A DNA stretch of 64,000 nt from Jejuia sp. UBA6058 (GTDB lineage: Bacteria; Bacteroidota; Bacteroidia; Flavobacteriales; Flavobacteriaceae). Each line of letters begins with the position of its first letter. The stretch's first letter is position 1. Below, one piece after another: positions 8,183-16,657 of this stretch. The notes under the pieces are model-generated. The model worked only from the letters and a program-made list of their open reading frames with translations, did no database searches and was not told where the DNA came from. The stretch lies in contig DIYI01000017.1 of NCBI GenBank assembly GCA_002428965.1, positions 186,001 through 250,000 on the forward strand. Reading direction: 5' to 3'. Position numbers and translations under genes: made by a program.

Positions 8183-9439
8183 ATGGAAGTAAAAACATTT
8201 AACTTGAGACATTGGGTTTACAATAAGCTAGTTGATTTTGGTGTTTCTGAACAAGCTGCTGAATATCTTAACATGCTGCTTTTACTAGTTGGATTATTAA
8301 TAGTAATATTCATTATTGACATAGTTATTAGACGCGTACTTATTGGAACTTTTACCCAATTTGCTAAGCGCACCAGGACCAACTTTGATGATTTTTTAAT
8401 TTCGAACAAAGTCCCGCGTAATGTAGCCCATATCATTCCTTTGCTTATTGCTTTGGAATTTGCTCCAGATGTTTTTGCTGATTTTTATGATTTTGAAATT
8501 ATTATAGAAAAAGCGCTAAAAGTTTTTGCTATTGTATTAACGCTTTGGATAGTAAGAAGCTTGTTAAACACCTTAAAAGATTTCTTAAAGACACTTCCTA
8601 GACTAAAAGATAAACCTATAGCCAGCTACATTCAAGTATTCATGATTTTTGCTTGGTTAGGTGGTATTATGTCTGCCATTGCTATAGTCACTGGCATTCC
8701 ATTTTTAAAGTTCTTAACTGGGTTGGGGGCTATTTCCGCAGTCATCATATTGGTGTTTCGCGATACTATTTTAGGTTTTGTAGCGAGTATTCAAGTGTCT
8801 ATAAACGACATGGTGCGTATAGGAGATTGGATAACTTTTGAAAAATATGGTGCAGATGGAGATGTTACCGAAATCACTTTAGCAACCGTAAAAGTTCAAA
8901 ACTGGGATAAAACCATTACAACTATACCAACGTATGCTTTGATTTCTGAGTCCTTTAAGAATTGGAGAGGTATGACAAGTTCCGAAGGTAGGCGCATTAA
9001 ACGCTCTCTAAGTGTGAAGCAAGATTCTATTAAATGCCTTTCTACTGAGGATATTGAAAAGCTCAAAAAAATTCATATTATTAAGCCATATCTAGAAACA
9101 CGACAAACCGATATTTCTAACTATAATAATTCAAAAAATATAGATAAATCTATCTCCATAAACGGCAGAAATCTTACCAATATTGGTGTTTTTAGAAAAT
9201 ATGTACAAACTTATATTGAAAATCATTCGGCCATAAATAAAGACATGACCATCATGGTAAGACAACTGGAGCCTACTGCAGAGGGTTTACCAATTGAAAT
9301 TTACGCCTTTAGTAGTGATAAACGTTGGGTTAATTATGAATATATCATGGCTGACATTTTTGATCATGTATTGGCAGCCGTTCCATATTTTGATTTGGAG
9401 ATTTTTGAATACCCAAGCAATCTAGTTTCAAAAAAATAG
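8183..9439 (+). CDS. MscS-family mechanosensitive channel, long form
   Basis: 418 aa. Four or five membrane helices fill residues 25-190, the last being the pore helix (GLGAISAVIILVFRDTILGFVASIQVSI). The beta domain follows (DMVRIGDWITFEKYGADGDVTEITLATVKVQNWDKTITTIPTYALISESFKNW). A C-terminal domain of about 150 residues resembles the YbdG/MscM-type branch. Compared with the gene at 831 it has extra N-terminal helices and an insertion in the beta domain. Its last 95 bases overlap the convergent gene at 9345. Confidence 0.9.
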   Translation: MEVKTFNLRHWVYNKLVDFGVSEQAAEYLNMLLLLVGLLIVIFIIDIVIRRVLIGTFTQFAKRTRTNFDDFLISNKVPRNVAHIIPLLIALEFAPDVFADFYDFEIIIEKALKVFAIVLTLWIVRSLLNTLKDFLKTLPRLKDKPIASYIQVFMIFAWLGGIMSAIAIVTGIPFLKFLTGLGAISAVIILVFRDTILGFVASIQVSINDMVRIGDWITFEKYGADGDVTEITLATVKVQNWDKTITTIPTYALISESFKNWRGMTSSEGRRIKRSLSVKQDSIKCLSTEDIEKLKKIHIIKPYLETRQTDISNYNNSKNIDKSISINGRNLTNIGVFRKYVQTYIENHSAINKDMTIMVRQLEPTAEGLPIEIYAFSSDKRWVNYEYIMADIFDHVLAAVPYFDLEIFEYPSNLVSKK

Positions 9440-10019
9440 GGCCTACTTTTTTTCTTTTTTCTTTTTTCTTTAGTTTATAAACCAGCATAAGCCCTCCACG
9501 ATAAGGCAACCATTCGCCACTTTTGTTGTAATTACGTGCTCCATCTCCCCTTTCTCCAGTTTCCAAAGAATAGCCTTTGTAGTTAGCTTGTTGATTTCCA
9601 CCCCCTAGAAATAAATCTAAGTTCAATCTCTCATTTAGAACGAATTGATAACCAATTGTAGCACCAAAAAGAATGGTATATCCTCTTTGAAAACTATTTA
9701 CCTGCGCTTGATTCCATTTTTGAAGCTCAAAAATTCCACCACCAATATGTCCTCCAAAATAAAATCCAAAACCTGCCTTTTTTGTATAATATCTAAATTC
9801 TGGAAACAATACCCCAAATTTATAAGGCACACCATCTATAGTCCAAAAGGAAGCCATAGCATCAACTTGAAAAGTGCTATTTGTTCCTAAATTGAATTCC
9901 ACTCCAAAATTTGGCACTCCAGCTAGGGTCGTAATATTTCCTTTCAACGAGGTTTGAGAACTCATTGAAAAATTCAAACACAAAAAAAAGCCAAAGCAAA
10001 TTTTAAAGGCACCATTCAT
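9345..10019 (-). CDS. DUF3575-like outer membrane protein
   Basis: 224 aa from the ATG at 10019; a TTG nine bases upstream is a weaker choice. A signal peptide (ICFGFFLCLNFSMSSQ) precedes a small beta-barrel: ITTLAGVPNFGVEFNL, TIDGVPYKFGVLFPEFRYYTK, GFGFYFGGHIGGGIF, ILFGATIGYQF. This resembles the DUF3575 family of Bacteroidota, whose function is unknown. The barrel ends around VYKLKKKEKRKK. The last 25 or so residues (PIFLKLDCLGIQKSPNQ...) are encoded antisense to the MscS 3' end and look like read-through, which would fit loss of the original stop in the poly-T/TTTTTTC run near 9450-9470. Confidence 0.7.
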   Translation of the reverse strand: MNGAFKICFGFFLCLNFSMSSQTSLKGNITTLAGVPNFGVEFNLGTNSTFQVDAMASFWTIDGVPYKFGVLFPEFRYYTKKAGFGFYFGGHIGGGIFELQKWNQAQVNSFQRGYTILFGATIGYQFVLNERLNLDLFLGGGNQQANYKGYSLETGERGDGARNYNKSGEWLPYRGGLMLVYKLKKKEKRKKVGPIFLKLDCLGIQKSPNQNMERLPIHDQKCQP

Positions 10020-10026
10020 GACCAAC

Positions 10027-10056
10027 AAAAAAGGTTTAGTAAAACTACTAAACCTT
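10027..10056 (-). terminator. Terminator of the leuCDAB operon
   Basis: Perfect 11-bp arms (10031-10041 and 10046-10056, AAGGTTTAGTA / TACTAAACCTT) enclose a 4-base loop and are followed on the minus strand by a run of T. It lies 25 bases beyond the leuB stop and just before the ATG of the next minus-strand gene. Confidence 0.8.
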
Positions 10057-10080
10057 TATATTTTGATGAATATCTTAATG

Positions 10081-11136
10081 TTAAATATTGGCGGCTAACC
10101 AGTCTCCAACTTCACTAGTGCCATAAGACTTACCACCATCAGCCAAATCCTCAGTAACCATACCTTCATTCAAAGCTTTATTTACCACTTCTCTAATCGC
10201 TTTCCCTTCCTCCTGTAAACCAAAGTTTTCAAACATCATTGCCGCCGATAACACTGTTGCCATTGGGTTAGCAATATTTTTACCAGCCGCTTGTGGGTAA
10301 GACCCATGAATAGGCTCAAACAAACCAATATCAGAACCCAAAGATGCCGATGGCATCAAGCCCATCGATCCCGAAATTACGGAAGCCTCATCCGTTAAAA
10401 TATCACCAAATAAGTTCTCAGTAATCAATACATCATAACTATTTGGCCATTGTACCAAGCGCATTGCTACGGCATCCACAAACTCATAGCTTACTTCAAC
10501 TTCTGGGTAGTCTTTTTCCATAGCTTGAACTGTTTCTCTCCAAAGTCTAGAGGTTTCTAAAACGTTGGCTTTATCAACGCAACACAGTTTTTTACCACGG
10601 GTCATAGCCAATTCAAAACCCTTTTTTGCTAAACGTTGTACTTCTGCTCTGGTATAAACACAGTTATCATAAGCTGTTTCACCTTCTTCTCTTCTACCCT
10701 TTTCGCCAAAGTAAATTCCTCCAGTCAACTCGCGTAAAAACACTAAATCAGTACCTTCAATACGCTCTTTTTTCAATGGTGATTTATCCAATAAAGAAGG
10801 AAATGTAAAAGTAGGACGTACATTAGCAAACAAGCCTAAAGCCTTCCGCATTTTAAGTAAACCTTGTTCTGGACGCACTTTAGCAGATGGATCGTTATCA
10901 AATTTTGGGTGACCAATAGCACCGAATAATACGGCATCAGAGCTTTTACAAATGTCATGTGTTTCATCTGGGTAAGGCTCACCAACTGCATCAATTGCGG
11001 CAGCACCTGTCAATGCTGGTTTCCAATTAATGTCATGACCAAATTTAGCTGCAACAGCATCACTTACTTTTACCGCTTGGTCTATCACTTCTGGTCCTAT
11101 ACCATCTCCCGCTAAAAGGGCAATATTTAATTTCAT
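10081..11136 (-). CDS. leuB: 3-isopropylmalate dehydrogenase
   Basis: 351 aa. It oxidatively decarboxylates 3-isopropylmalate to 2-oxoisocaproate using NAD+, the third step of leucine synthesis. The N-terminus has IALLAGDGIGPEVIDQAVKV. The substrate and metal region shows LRELTGGIYFGEKGRR and VDKANVLETSRLWRETV, and the Asp of TENLFGDILTDEASVISGSMGLMPSASLG. GLFEPIHGSYPQAAGKNIANPMATVLSAAMM is the cofactor region. It is full length for the family and the last gene of leuCDAB, 13 bases after the isopropylmalate synthase gene. Confidence 0.97.
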   Translation of the reverse strand: MKLNIALLAGDGIGPEVIDQAVKVSDAVAAKFGHDINWKPALTGAAAIDAVGEPYPDETHDICKSSDAVLFGAIGHPKFDNDPSAKVRPEQGLLKMRKALGLFANVRPTFTFPSLLDKSPLKKERIEGTDLVFLRELTGGIYFGEKGRREEGETAYDNCVYTRAEVQRLAKKGFELAMTRGKKLCCVDKANVLETSRLWRETVQAMEKDYPEVEVSYEFVDAVAMRLVQWPNSYDVLITENLFGDILTDEASVISGSMGLMPSASLGSDIGLFEPIHGSYPQAAGKNIANPMATVLSAAMMFENFGLQEEGKAIREVVNKALNEGMVTEDLADGGKSYGTSEVGDWLAANI

Positions 11137-11149
11137 TTAGTTTGTATTC

Positions 11150-12670
11150 TTAATTAACAATAATATTTAACATTTTTTCTGTGGCTATTATAGCAGATAC
11201 TGTTTGATCACTATCTAAGCCACGTGTTTTAAATTCTTTTTCAGAATTTTTCCAGGTAATAATCGTTTCACATAAAGCATCTGAATTACTTCCAGGAGGA
11301 ATCCTTACTGCATAATCAATAAGATTAGGTAATGTGATTTTTTTCTTCTTGAAAATGGTTTTAAGAGCATTCATAAAAGCATCATATTGTCCATCACCTT
11401 GCGCATGTTCTTCAAAAGTCTCATCTAAAACCGTTATTGAAACTGTGGTAGAAGGTTTCAATCCTTTGGAGTGCGTTAAAACATAAGAGTTTACCGTTAC
11501 CTTTTCTTCGTACGTTCTATCCAACACATCTGAAATGATGTATGGTAAATCCTCTTTAGTAACTACTTGCTTCTTATCACCCAATTCAATGATACGTTGT
11601 GTAACTTTCTTTAAATCTTCATCATTTAATTGTAATCCTAACTGCTGCAAGTTCTTCTGAATATTCGCTTTTCCCGATGCCTTTCCTAAAGCATATTGAC
11701 GCTTCCTACCAAAACGTTCAGGCATTAAATCACTGAAATATAAATTCTTTTTATTATCGCCATCCGCATGTATTCCCGCTGTTTGCGTAAAAACATTGGC
11801 ACCTACTATAGGTTTATTGGCAGGAATTACCACTCCAGAAAAATTTTCAACCAGTTTACTTACAGTATACAGGACTTTTTCGTTTACCCCCATTTCAATG
11901 TCAGTCATAAAATCATTGATTACTGCAATGGTACTACTCATTGGTGCATTTCCTGCACGTTCTCCCATACCATTAACAGTTAAATGCAACGCATCTGCCC
12001 CCGCTTTTAAGCCTTCCATAGCATTTGATACGCCCAAATCGTAATCATTGTGCGCATGAAAATCAAAATGTAAATCTGGGTATTTGTCTTTTGTTTCCTT
12101 AATAAACGAAAAAGACTCTTCTGGGGTAAGTACACCTAAAGTATCAGGAAGCATTATTCTAGCCACATTCTGAGTACTTAAGAATTCTAAAAACTCGAAA
12201 ACGTAGTCTTTTGAATTTCGCATCCCATTGCTCCAATCTTCAAGATACACATTGGTAGCGATGCCTTTTTCAGTAGCTAAATCTATTGTTTCTTTAACTT
12301 CTTTAAAATGCTGACTTGGTGACTTTTTAAGTTGGTGAGTTAAATGATTTAACGAACCTTTTGTTAACAAATTTTGAACCTTGGCGCCCGCTTCTATCAT
12401 CCAATCAATGGAGACGCCTTTATCTACAAAAGTTAATACTTCAACTTTATCGAGATAATTATGTTCCGCAGCCCAATCTGTAATATCTTTTACCGCCTGA
12501 AATTCTCCTTCAGAAACTCTTGCTGAAGCAATTTCAATACGGTCTACCTTCAATTCTTCTAATAGAAGTTTAGCAATAGTTAGTTTTTCTGAGGCAGAAA
12601 ATGACACCGTGGAGGTTTGTTCGCCATCACGTAATGTCGTGTCCATTATTTCTATTCGTCTTTTAGACAT
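11150..12670 (-). CDS. leuA: 2-isopropylmalate synthase (citramalate synthase possible)
   Basis: 506 aa. The catalytic TIM barrel has the metal and substrate motifs MDTTLRDGEQTS, HFDFHAHNDYDLG and HLTVNGMGERAGNAP. A linker (residues about 300-370) leads to a C-terminal regulatory domain (VNSYVLTHSKGLKPSTTVSITVLDET) that binds the feedback inhibitor in this family. Position inside leuCDAB favours condensation of acetyl-CoA with 2-oxoisovalerate. (R)-citramalate synthases share the fold and motifs, so the substrate is not proven by sequence. It is separated from leuD by a 90-base gap holding a strong hairpin. Confidence 0.88.
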   Translation of the reverse strand: MSKRRIEIMDTTLRDGEQTSTVSFSASEKLTIAKLLLEELKVDRIEIASARVSEGEFQAVKDITDWAAEHNYLDKVEVLTFVDKGVSIDWMIEAGAKVQNLLTKGSLNHLTHQLKKSPSQHFKEVKETIDLATEKGIATNVYLEDWSNGMRNSKDYVFEFLEFLSTQNVARIMLPDTLGVLTPEESFSFIKETKDKYPDLHFDFHAHNDYDLGVSNAMEGLKAGADALHLTVNGMGERAGNAPMSSTIAVINDFMTDIEMGVNEKVLYTVSKLVENFSGVVIPANKPIVGANVFTQTAGIHADGDNKKNLYFSDLMPERFGRKRQYALGKASGKANIQKNLQQLGLQLNDEDLKKVTQRIIELGDKKQVVTKEDLPYIISDVLDRTYEEKVTVNSYVLTHSKGLKPSTTVSITVLDETFEEHAQGDGQYDAFMNALKTIFKKKKITLPNLIDYAVRIPPGSNSDALCETIITWKNSEKEFKTRGLDSDQTVSAIIATEKMLNIIVN

Positions 12671-12689
12671 TGAAGGTTTTTATATTCAC

Positions 12690-12727
12690 AAAAAGCATTT
12701 CATTATTAATTAAATGGAATGCTTTTT
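12690..12727 (-). terminator. Hairpin with U-tract between leuD and leuA
   Basis: The arms at 12690-12704 and 12713-12727 (AAAAAGCATT and CATT, against AATG and AATGCTTTT) pair with one mismatch over an 8-base loop. On the minus strand the hairpin is followed by TTTTTG. Placed inside the operon, it could be a partial terminator that lowers leuAB relative to leuCD, or a processing or stability site. Confidence 0.55.
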
Positions 12728-12760
12728 TTAAATGTGGTGTATTTAATTTTGCTAATATAC

Positions 12761-13360
12761 TTAAAATGGTCTTGTTTCAGCAAAGGCTTTTACCTCATCT
12801 TTCATATTTTGAAGATAGTCTATATCATCAAAACCATTTAACATATTTCCTTTCTTATAACCGTTGATATCAAAAGGTTCAGATTCTCCAGTTGACAACA
12901 AAGTTACCGTTTGGTTTGGTAAATCAACTTTAATCTCTGCTTTCGGATCAGCATCAATTGCATCGAATAATTTTTGTGCAAATTCAGCAGAAACCTGAAC
13001 GGGTAAAACACCAATGTTTAAACAGTTATTTCTAAATATATCTGCAAAGAATGAAGAAATCACACAACGTAATCCAAAATCGTAAACAGACCATGCTGCG
13101 TGCTCTCTAGAGGAACCAGAACCAAAGTTCTTTCCTCCTACCAAAATCTTAGAACCTGCGTATTTTGTGTCGTTTAATGGAAAATCAGCAATTGGGTTCC
13201 CTTCAGAATCGTATCTCCAATCACGGAAAAAATTATCACCAAATCCCTTACGCTCTGTTGCCTTTAAGAAACGAGCAGGAATAATCTGATCTGTATCTAC
13301 ATTCTCAATTGGTAATGGATATGCTGTACTTGTTAATACTTCAAATTTATCGTAAGCCAT
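12761..13360 (-). CDS. leuD: 3-isopropylmalate dehydratase small subunit
   Basis: 199 aa. It pairs with LeuC to isomerise 2-isopropylmalate to 3-isopropylmalate. The swivel-domain motifs are VDTDQIIPARFLK near the N-terminus and KILVGGKNFGSGSSREHAAWSVYDFG in the middle, followed by SSFFADIFRNNCLNIGVLPV. Full length. It lies 53 bases after leuC; that gap contains short near-repeats of the form AGCTATTAGCTATTGGCTAT. Confidence 0.97.
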   Translation of the reverse strand: MAYDKFEVLTSTAYPLPIENVDTDQIIPARFLKATERKGFGDNFFRDWRYDSEGNPIADFPLNDTKYAGSKILVGGKNFGSGSSREHAAWSVYDFGLRCVISSFFADIFRNNCLNIGVLPVQVSAEFAQKLFDAIDADPKAEIKVDLPNQTVTLLSTGESEPFDINGYKKGNMLNGFDDIDYLQNMKDEVKAFAETRPF

Positions 13361-13413
13361 TTTATTTTTGCTTTTGACCTTTAGCTATTAGCTATTGGCT
13401 ATATCTTAATTAA

Positions 13414-14823
13414 TTATGCGGAAACTTGTTCTAATAAGGTTCTTGGGTCTGTAACAACTCCAGAAACAGCCGTAGCTGCCGCAACTAGTGGAGACGCCAA
13501 CAAAGTTCTTGATCCAGGACCTTGACGACCTTCAAAGTTTCTATTTGATGTTGATACCGCCAATTTTCCTGCGGGCACCTTATCATCATTCATAGCTAAA
13601 CATGCAGAACATCCTGGTTCTCTCAATACAAAGCCAGAAGCTTCTAAAATTTTATCTAAACCTTCTTCTTTTATCTGATCAACAACTTTATGCGACCCTG
13701 GCACTAACCAAGCCGTAATGTTATCTGCCTTTTGACGTCCTTCAACAATAGAACAAAACGCTCTAAAATCCTCAATACGTCCGTTAGTACAAGATCCTAA
13801 GAAAACATAGTCTACTTGCTTTCCAATCATATCTTCACCCTCATTAAAGTGCATGTATCCTAAAGACTTTTTGTAAGTAGCCACACCACCTTGCACATCT
13901 TCTGCCATTGGAATAGATTCAGTAACACCAATACCCATACCTGGATTAGTTCCATAAGTGATCATTGGCTCTATATCGGCAGCATCATACGTAAATTCAG
14001 CATCAAACTCTGCACCTTCTTCAGTATAAAGCGTTTTCCAGTATTCCATGGCCTTATCCCACTCTGTTCCTTTTGGAGTGTGTTTTCTACCCTTAATGTA
14101 TTCAAAGGTTTTTTCGTCTGGCGCAATCATACCACCACGAGCTCCCATTTCAATAGAAAGGTTACAAACCGTCATACGTCCTTCCATCGTCATGTTTTCA
14201 AAAACATCACCTGCATATTCTACAAAATAACCCGTAGCTCCAGAGGTGGTTTGTTTTGAAATGATGTACAATGCCACATCTTTTGGCGTTACACCAAAAC
14301 CTAACTCGCCATTCACGTTAATACGCATCTTTTTTGGCTTAGGTTGCATAATACATTGCGTTGATAGCACCATTTCTACCTCAGACGTACCAATACCAAA
14401 AGCAATAGCTCCAAAAGCACCATGTGTTGATGTATGTGAATCTCCACAAACAATAGTAGATCCTGGAAGTGTAATACCATTTTCAGGCCCCACAATATGT
14501 ACAATACCATTATTTCTATGTCCTAAACCCCAGTGAGAAATACCATATTCGGCAGCATTATTTGCTAAAGCTTCCAACTGGTTTGCAGATAATGGATCTG
14601 CAACTGGTAAATGCTGATTCCATGTTGGTGTGTTATGGTCTGCCGTAGCAAAGGTTTTTTCTGGATACATCACACCAATACCGCGACTTTTTAATCCAAC
14701 AAAAGCCACAGGACTAGTTACTTCATGTATAAAATGACGGTCTATAAAAAACACGTCTGGTCCATCTTCTATTTTTCTAACAACGTGCGAATCCCACACC
14801 TTGTCAAACAATGTCTTACTCAT
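13414..14823 (-). CDS. leuC: 3-isopropylmalate dehydratase large subunit
   Basis: 469 aa aconitase-type enzyme binding a [4Fe-4S] cluster. Motifs are VCGDSHTSTHGAFGAIAFGIGTSEVEMVL, YVFLGSCTNGRIEDFRAF and VLREPGCSACLAMNDDKV, giving the three cluster cysteines, and STSNRNFEGRQG near the C-terminus. It is the first gene of the leucine operon. A -7 box candidate lies 75 bases upstream. I see no leader peptide rich in leucine codons and no T-box in the 223 bases before it. Confidence 0.98.
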   Translation of the reverse strand: MSKTLFDKVWDSHVVRKIEDGPDVFFIDRHFIHEVTSPVAFVGLKSRGIGVMYPEKTFATADHNTPTWNQHLPVADPLSANQLEALANNAAEYGISHWGLGHRNNGIVHIVGPENGITLPGSTIVCGDSHTSTHGAFGAIAFGIGTSEVEMVLSTQCIMQPKPKKMRINVNGELGFGVTPKDVALYIISKQTTSGATGYFVEYAGDVFENMTMEGRMTVCNLSIEMGARGGMIAPDEKTFEYIKGRKHTPKGTEWDKAMEYWKTLYTEEGAEFDAEFTYDAADIEPMITYGTNPGMGIGVTESIPMAEDVQGGVATYKKSLGYMHFNEGEDMIGKQVDYVFLGSCTNGRIEDFRAFCSIVEGRQKADNITAWLVPGSHKVVDQIKEEGLDKILEASGFVLREPGCSACLAMNDDKVPAGKLAVSTSNRNFEGRQGPGSRTLLASPLVAAATAVSGVVTDPRTLLEQVSA

Positions 14824-14897
14824 AAATAATAAAGGTTTACTAAGCTATAACTTTAAAAAAGTGAATGCCACTTAACCCCAAATGTTATAGCGGGATA

Positions 14898-14905
14898 CAA
14901 AGTTA
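14898..14905 (-). promoter_or_regulatory. -7 box candidate of leuCDAB
   Basis: The minus strand reads TAACTTTG, an exact TAnnTTTG match, giving a 5' leader of about 70 bases before leuC. No clear -33 TTTG at the expected distance. Confidence 0.45.
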
Positions 14906-15046
14906 TATTTAATTACAGTTATAGGAAAGTTTCGGCTTACTAGTTATTGAATTTTTATAAAATTACCAATGCACACATCTTTAATTGAATTTTATTCAAA
15001 AGAATGAGAATAATGGCAATAATTTTCCAACAACTTTTTTTGGCAA

Positions 15047-15937
15047 TTAGAAAAGTGTTTGCTGTTCCTCTTCTTCATTAGGAACTTTAAGCGAATAGCC
15101 CAATTCTGAATTGAGTTTTTTTATAAAGTAAGCTGAGAGCAATGGCGACTCTTTTTCAATATTTTGATGAATGAAGAAATCTATTTCTTTAATGCCTTGA
15201 TCTTTCCAAAGTTTTAAACGCTCCACCCAATCATCCAAACGGGTATAATCTGTTTCATGATTTGCCCCAACGTAACGTACAAAAGCAATTGGATTGGTCA
15301 ATCGCATATGCATTAAATCCCTTCGTCCAGCTGTATCCACAATCACGTTGGAAATATTATTATCTTCCAATAATTGGTATAAATCTTCAGATACGACTTC
15401 ATCATTGTACCAATTTGTATGTCTAAACTCTACGGCTAAAGGAATTTCTTTTGGCCAACTTTCAACAAATTTTACAACCCTATCAAAATCTTTTGGGGCA
15501 AAATTGTTGTGCATTTGCAAAAACACCGTTCCTAACTTCTCTTTCAAATTTGAAGCGTTATATAAATAATGTTCTACAATCTCATTGGTCTCGTTCAAAC
15601 GTTTCCAATGACTTATTTCTTGATTTAACTTTGGGAAAAACTTAAACCCATCAGGTGTTTTATCATACCACGTCGAGAATTGTTCCGCTGGAAAAATGCG
15701 GTAAAAGGTTGCGTTTAACTCAATGGAATTAAATTGAGATGAATAATATCCAAGCTCATCTTTTGTGCCTCTTGGGTAAAATCCTTTTAAGTCTGCCCTA
15801 TTCCATTTAGCACATCCTACATAAATTTCGGGCACATTATCATCCTTCACTTTATTTAAAACTTCCTTTGTTTTTGGATGGTCAGGAGGAAAAGTAAAAT
15901 CTATATCTTGTGGGTTATCAACGCTACCAAATTTCAT
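15047..15937 (-). CDS. DUF72 domain-containing protein
   Basis: 296 aa. The DUF72 TIM-barrel-like features are PEIYVGCAKWNRADLKGFYPRG, YSSQFNSIELNATFYRIFPAEQFSTWYDKTPDGFKFFPKLNQEISHW, FLQMHNNFAPKDFDRVVKFVESWP and PLAVEFRHTNWYN. The family is widespread and structurally related to endonuclease IV-like barrels, but its reaction is unknown. The gene is alone on the minus strand, convergent to nothing and divergent from the TetR gene at 16026. Confidence 0.9.
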   Translation of the reverse strand: MKFGSVDNPQDIDFTFPPDHPKTKEVLNKVKDDNVPEIYVGCAKWNRADLKGFYPRGTKDELGYYSSQFNSIELNATFYRIFPAEQFSTWYDKTPDGFKFFPKLNQEISHWKRLNETNEIVEHYLYNASNLKEKLGTVFLQMHNNFAPKDFDRVVKFVESWPKEIPLAVEFRHTNWYNDEVVSEDLYQLLEDNNISNVIVDTAGRRDLMHMRLTNPIAFVRYVGANHETDYTRLDDWVERLKLWKDQGIKEIDFFIHQNIEKESPLLSAYFIKKLNSELGYSLKVPNEEEEQQTLF

Positions 15938-15997
15938 AAAAACAGGTCTTTTTTCAAAAATAACTAAATTTTAACATTACGGTTTGAGAAATATTTT

Positions 15998-16021
15998 TAA
16001 TTTTGAAACGTTCATTTCAAA
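15998..16021 (+). promoter_or_regulatory. tetR promoter with overlapping operator (copy 1)
   Basis: The -7 box TAATTTTG (15998-16005) overlaps an inverted repeat at 16002-16021, TTTGAAACGTTCATTTCAAA, with 7-bp arms TTTGAAA/TTTCAAA. The same sequence with one base changed lies before the SDR gene at 16623. A repressor bound here would cover the transcription start, so autorepression by the TetR protein is the simplest reading. Confidence 0.75.
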
Positions 16022-16025
16022 TAAA

Positions 16026-16607
16026 ATGCCAAAAGTAGAAACATTCAACAGAGATCTAGTAGTTGAGCAAGTAACCAGTGTTTTTCATGACAAAGGTTTC
16101 AATGCTACCTCTATGCAAGATATTGTTGATGCAACAGGTTTAAATCGCTCTAGTATTTACAACTCCTTTGGCAGTAAGCATAATTTGTTTTTAGAATGTT
16201 TAAAAACCTATAAGGATAAATTTGGAACGATTTTGTCGGAAGAACTTGGTGTAGCAACAAATCCGTTAGAATCTATTAAAATGATTTTTGAATTCTATCT
16301 TAAGGAGATTAATAAAGATGAACAAGATAAAGGCTGTTTTCTGGTGAATTGTACTTCGGAAATGGCAAATCAAGATGATGCCATCAGTAGATTTTTATGT
16401 AAAAATCAAAATGACACCCTACAGTTTCTTGAAGATTTAGTAGCACAAGGTCAACAAAGCAATCTTATTAATCAGAAAAAAACAGCAAAAGAATATGCGC
16501 TATACCTCTACTCTAATATGCAAGGATTTAGAATGACAGGGATATTAATTTCAAACAAAACAGAACTAGAAAGTATCAAGAATACTATAATACAAACATT
16601 AATTTAA
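16026..16607 (+). CDS. TetR/AcrR family transcriptional regulator
   Basis: 193 aa from the ATG at 16026. An in-frame ATG at 15984 lies upstream of the -7 box and adds a low-complexity extension, so it is not preferred. The N-terminal helix-turn-helix is clear: VVEQVTSVFHDKGFNATSMQDIVDATGLNRSSIYNSFGSKHNLFLECL. The C-terminal ligand domain contains DKGCFLVNCTSEMA, a pattern common in the NemR/AcuR-like subgroup that senses electrophiles or small carbonyls. Its own promoter and that of the next gene carry the same operator. Confidence 0.9.
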   Translation: MPKVETFNRDLVVEQVTSVFHDKGFNATSMQDIVDATGLNRSSIYNSFGSKHNLFLECLKTYKDKFGTILSEELGVATNPLESIKMIFEFYLKEINKDEQDKGCFLVNCTSEMANQDDAISRFLCKNQNDTLQFLEDLVAQGQQSNLINQKKTAKEYALYLYSNMQGFRMTGILISNKTELESIKNTIIQTLI

Positions 16608-16622
16608 TTTTTTTTAATCTAA

Positions 16623-16642
16623 TTTGAAACGATCATTTCAAA
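16623..16642 (+). promoter_or_regulatory. Operator before the SDR gene (copy 2)
   Basis: TTTGAAACGATCATTTCAAA, identical to copy 1 at 16002-16021 except for one central base, 15 bases before the SDR ATG. A TAATTTG sequence at 16620-16626 overlaps its left edge and may serve as a -7 box one base short of consensus. Confidence 0.75.
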
Positions 16643-16657
16643 TAAATATTTATTATC

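Noticed and set aside
12670..12867. 65-codon plus-strand frame across the leuD-leuA spacer
   Set aside because: It runs through the hairpin and the 3' end of leuD in antisense and has no signal of its own.
14824..15046. Leucine leader peptide or T-box upstream of leuC
   Set aside because: No short ORF with clustered Leu codons, no T-box-like core and no terminator are visible before leuC.
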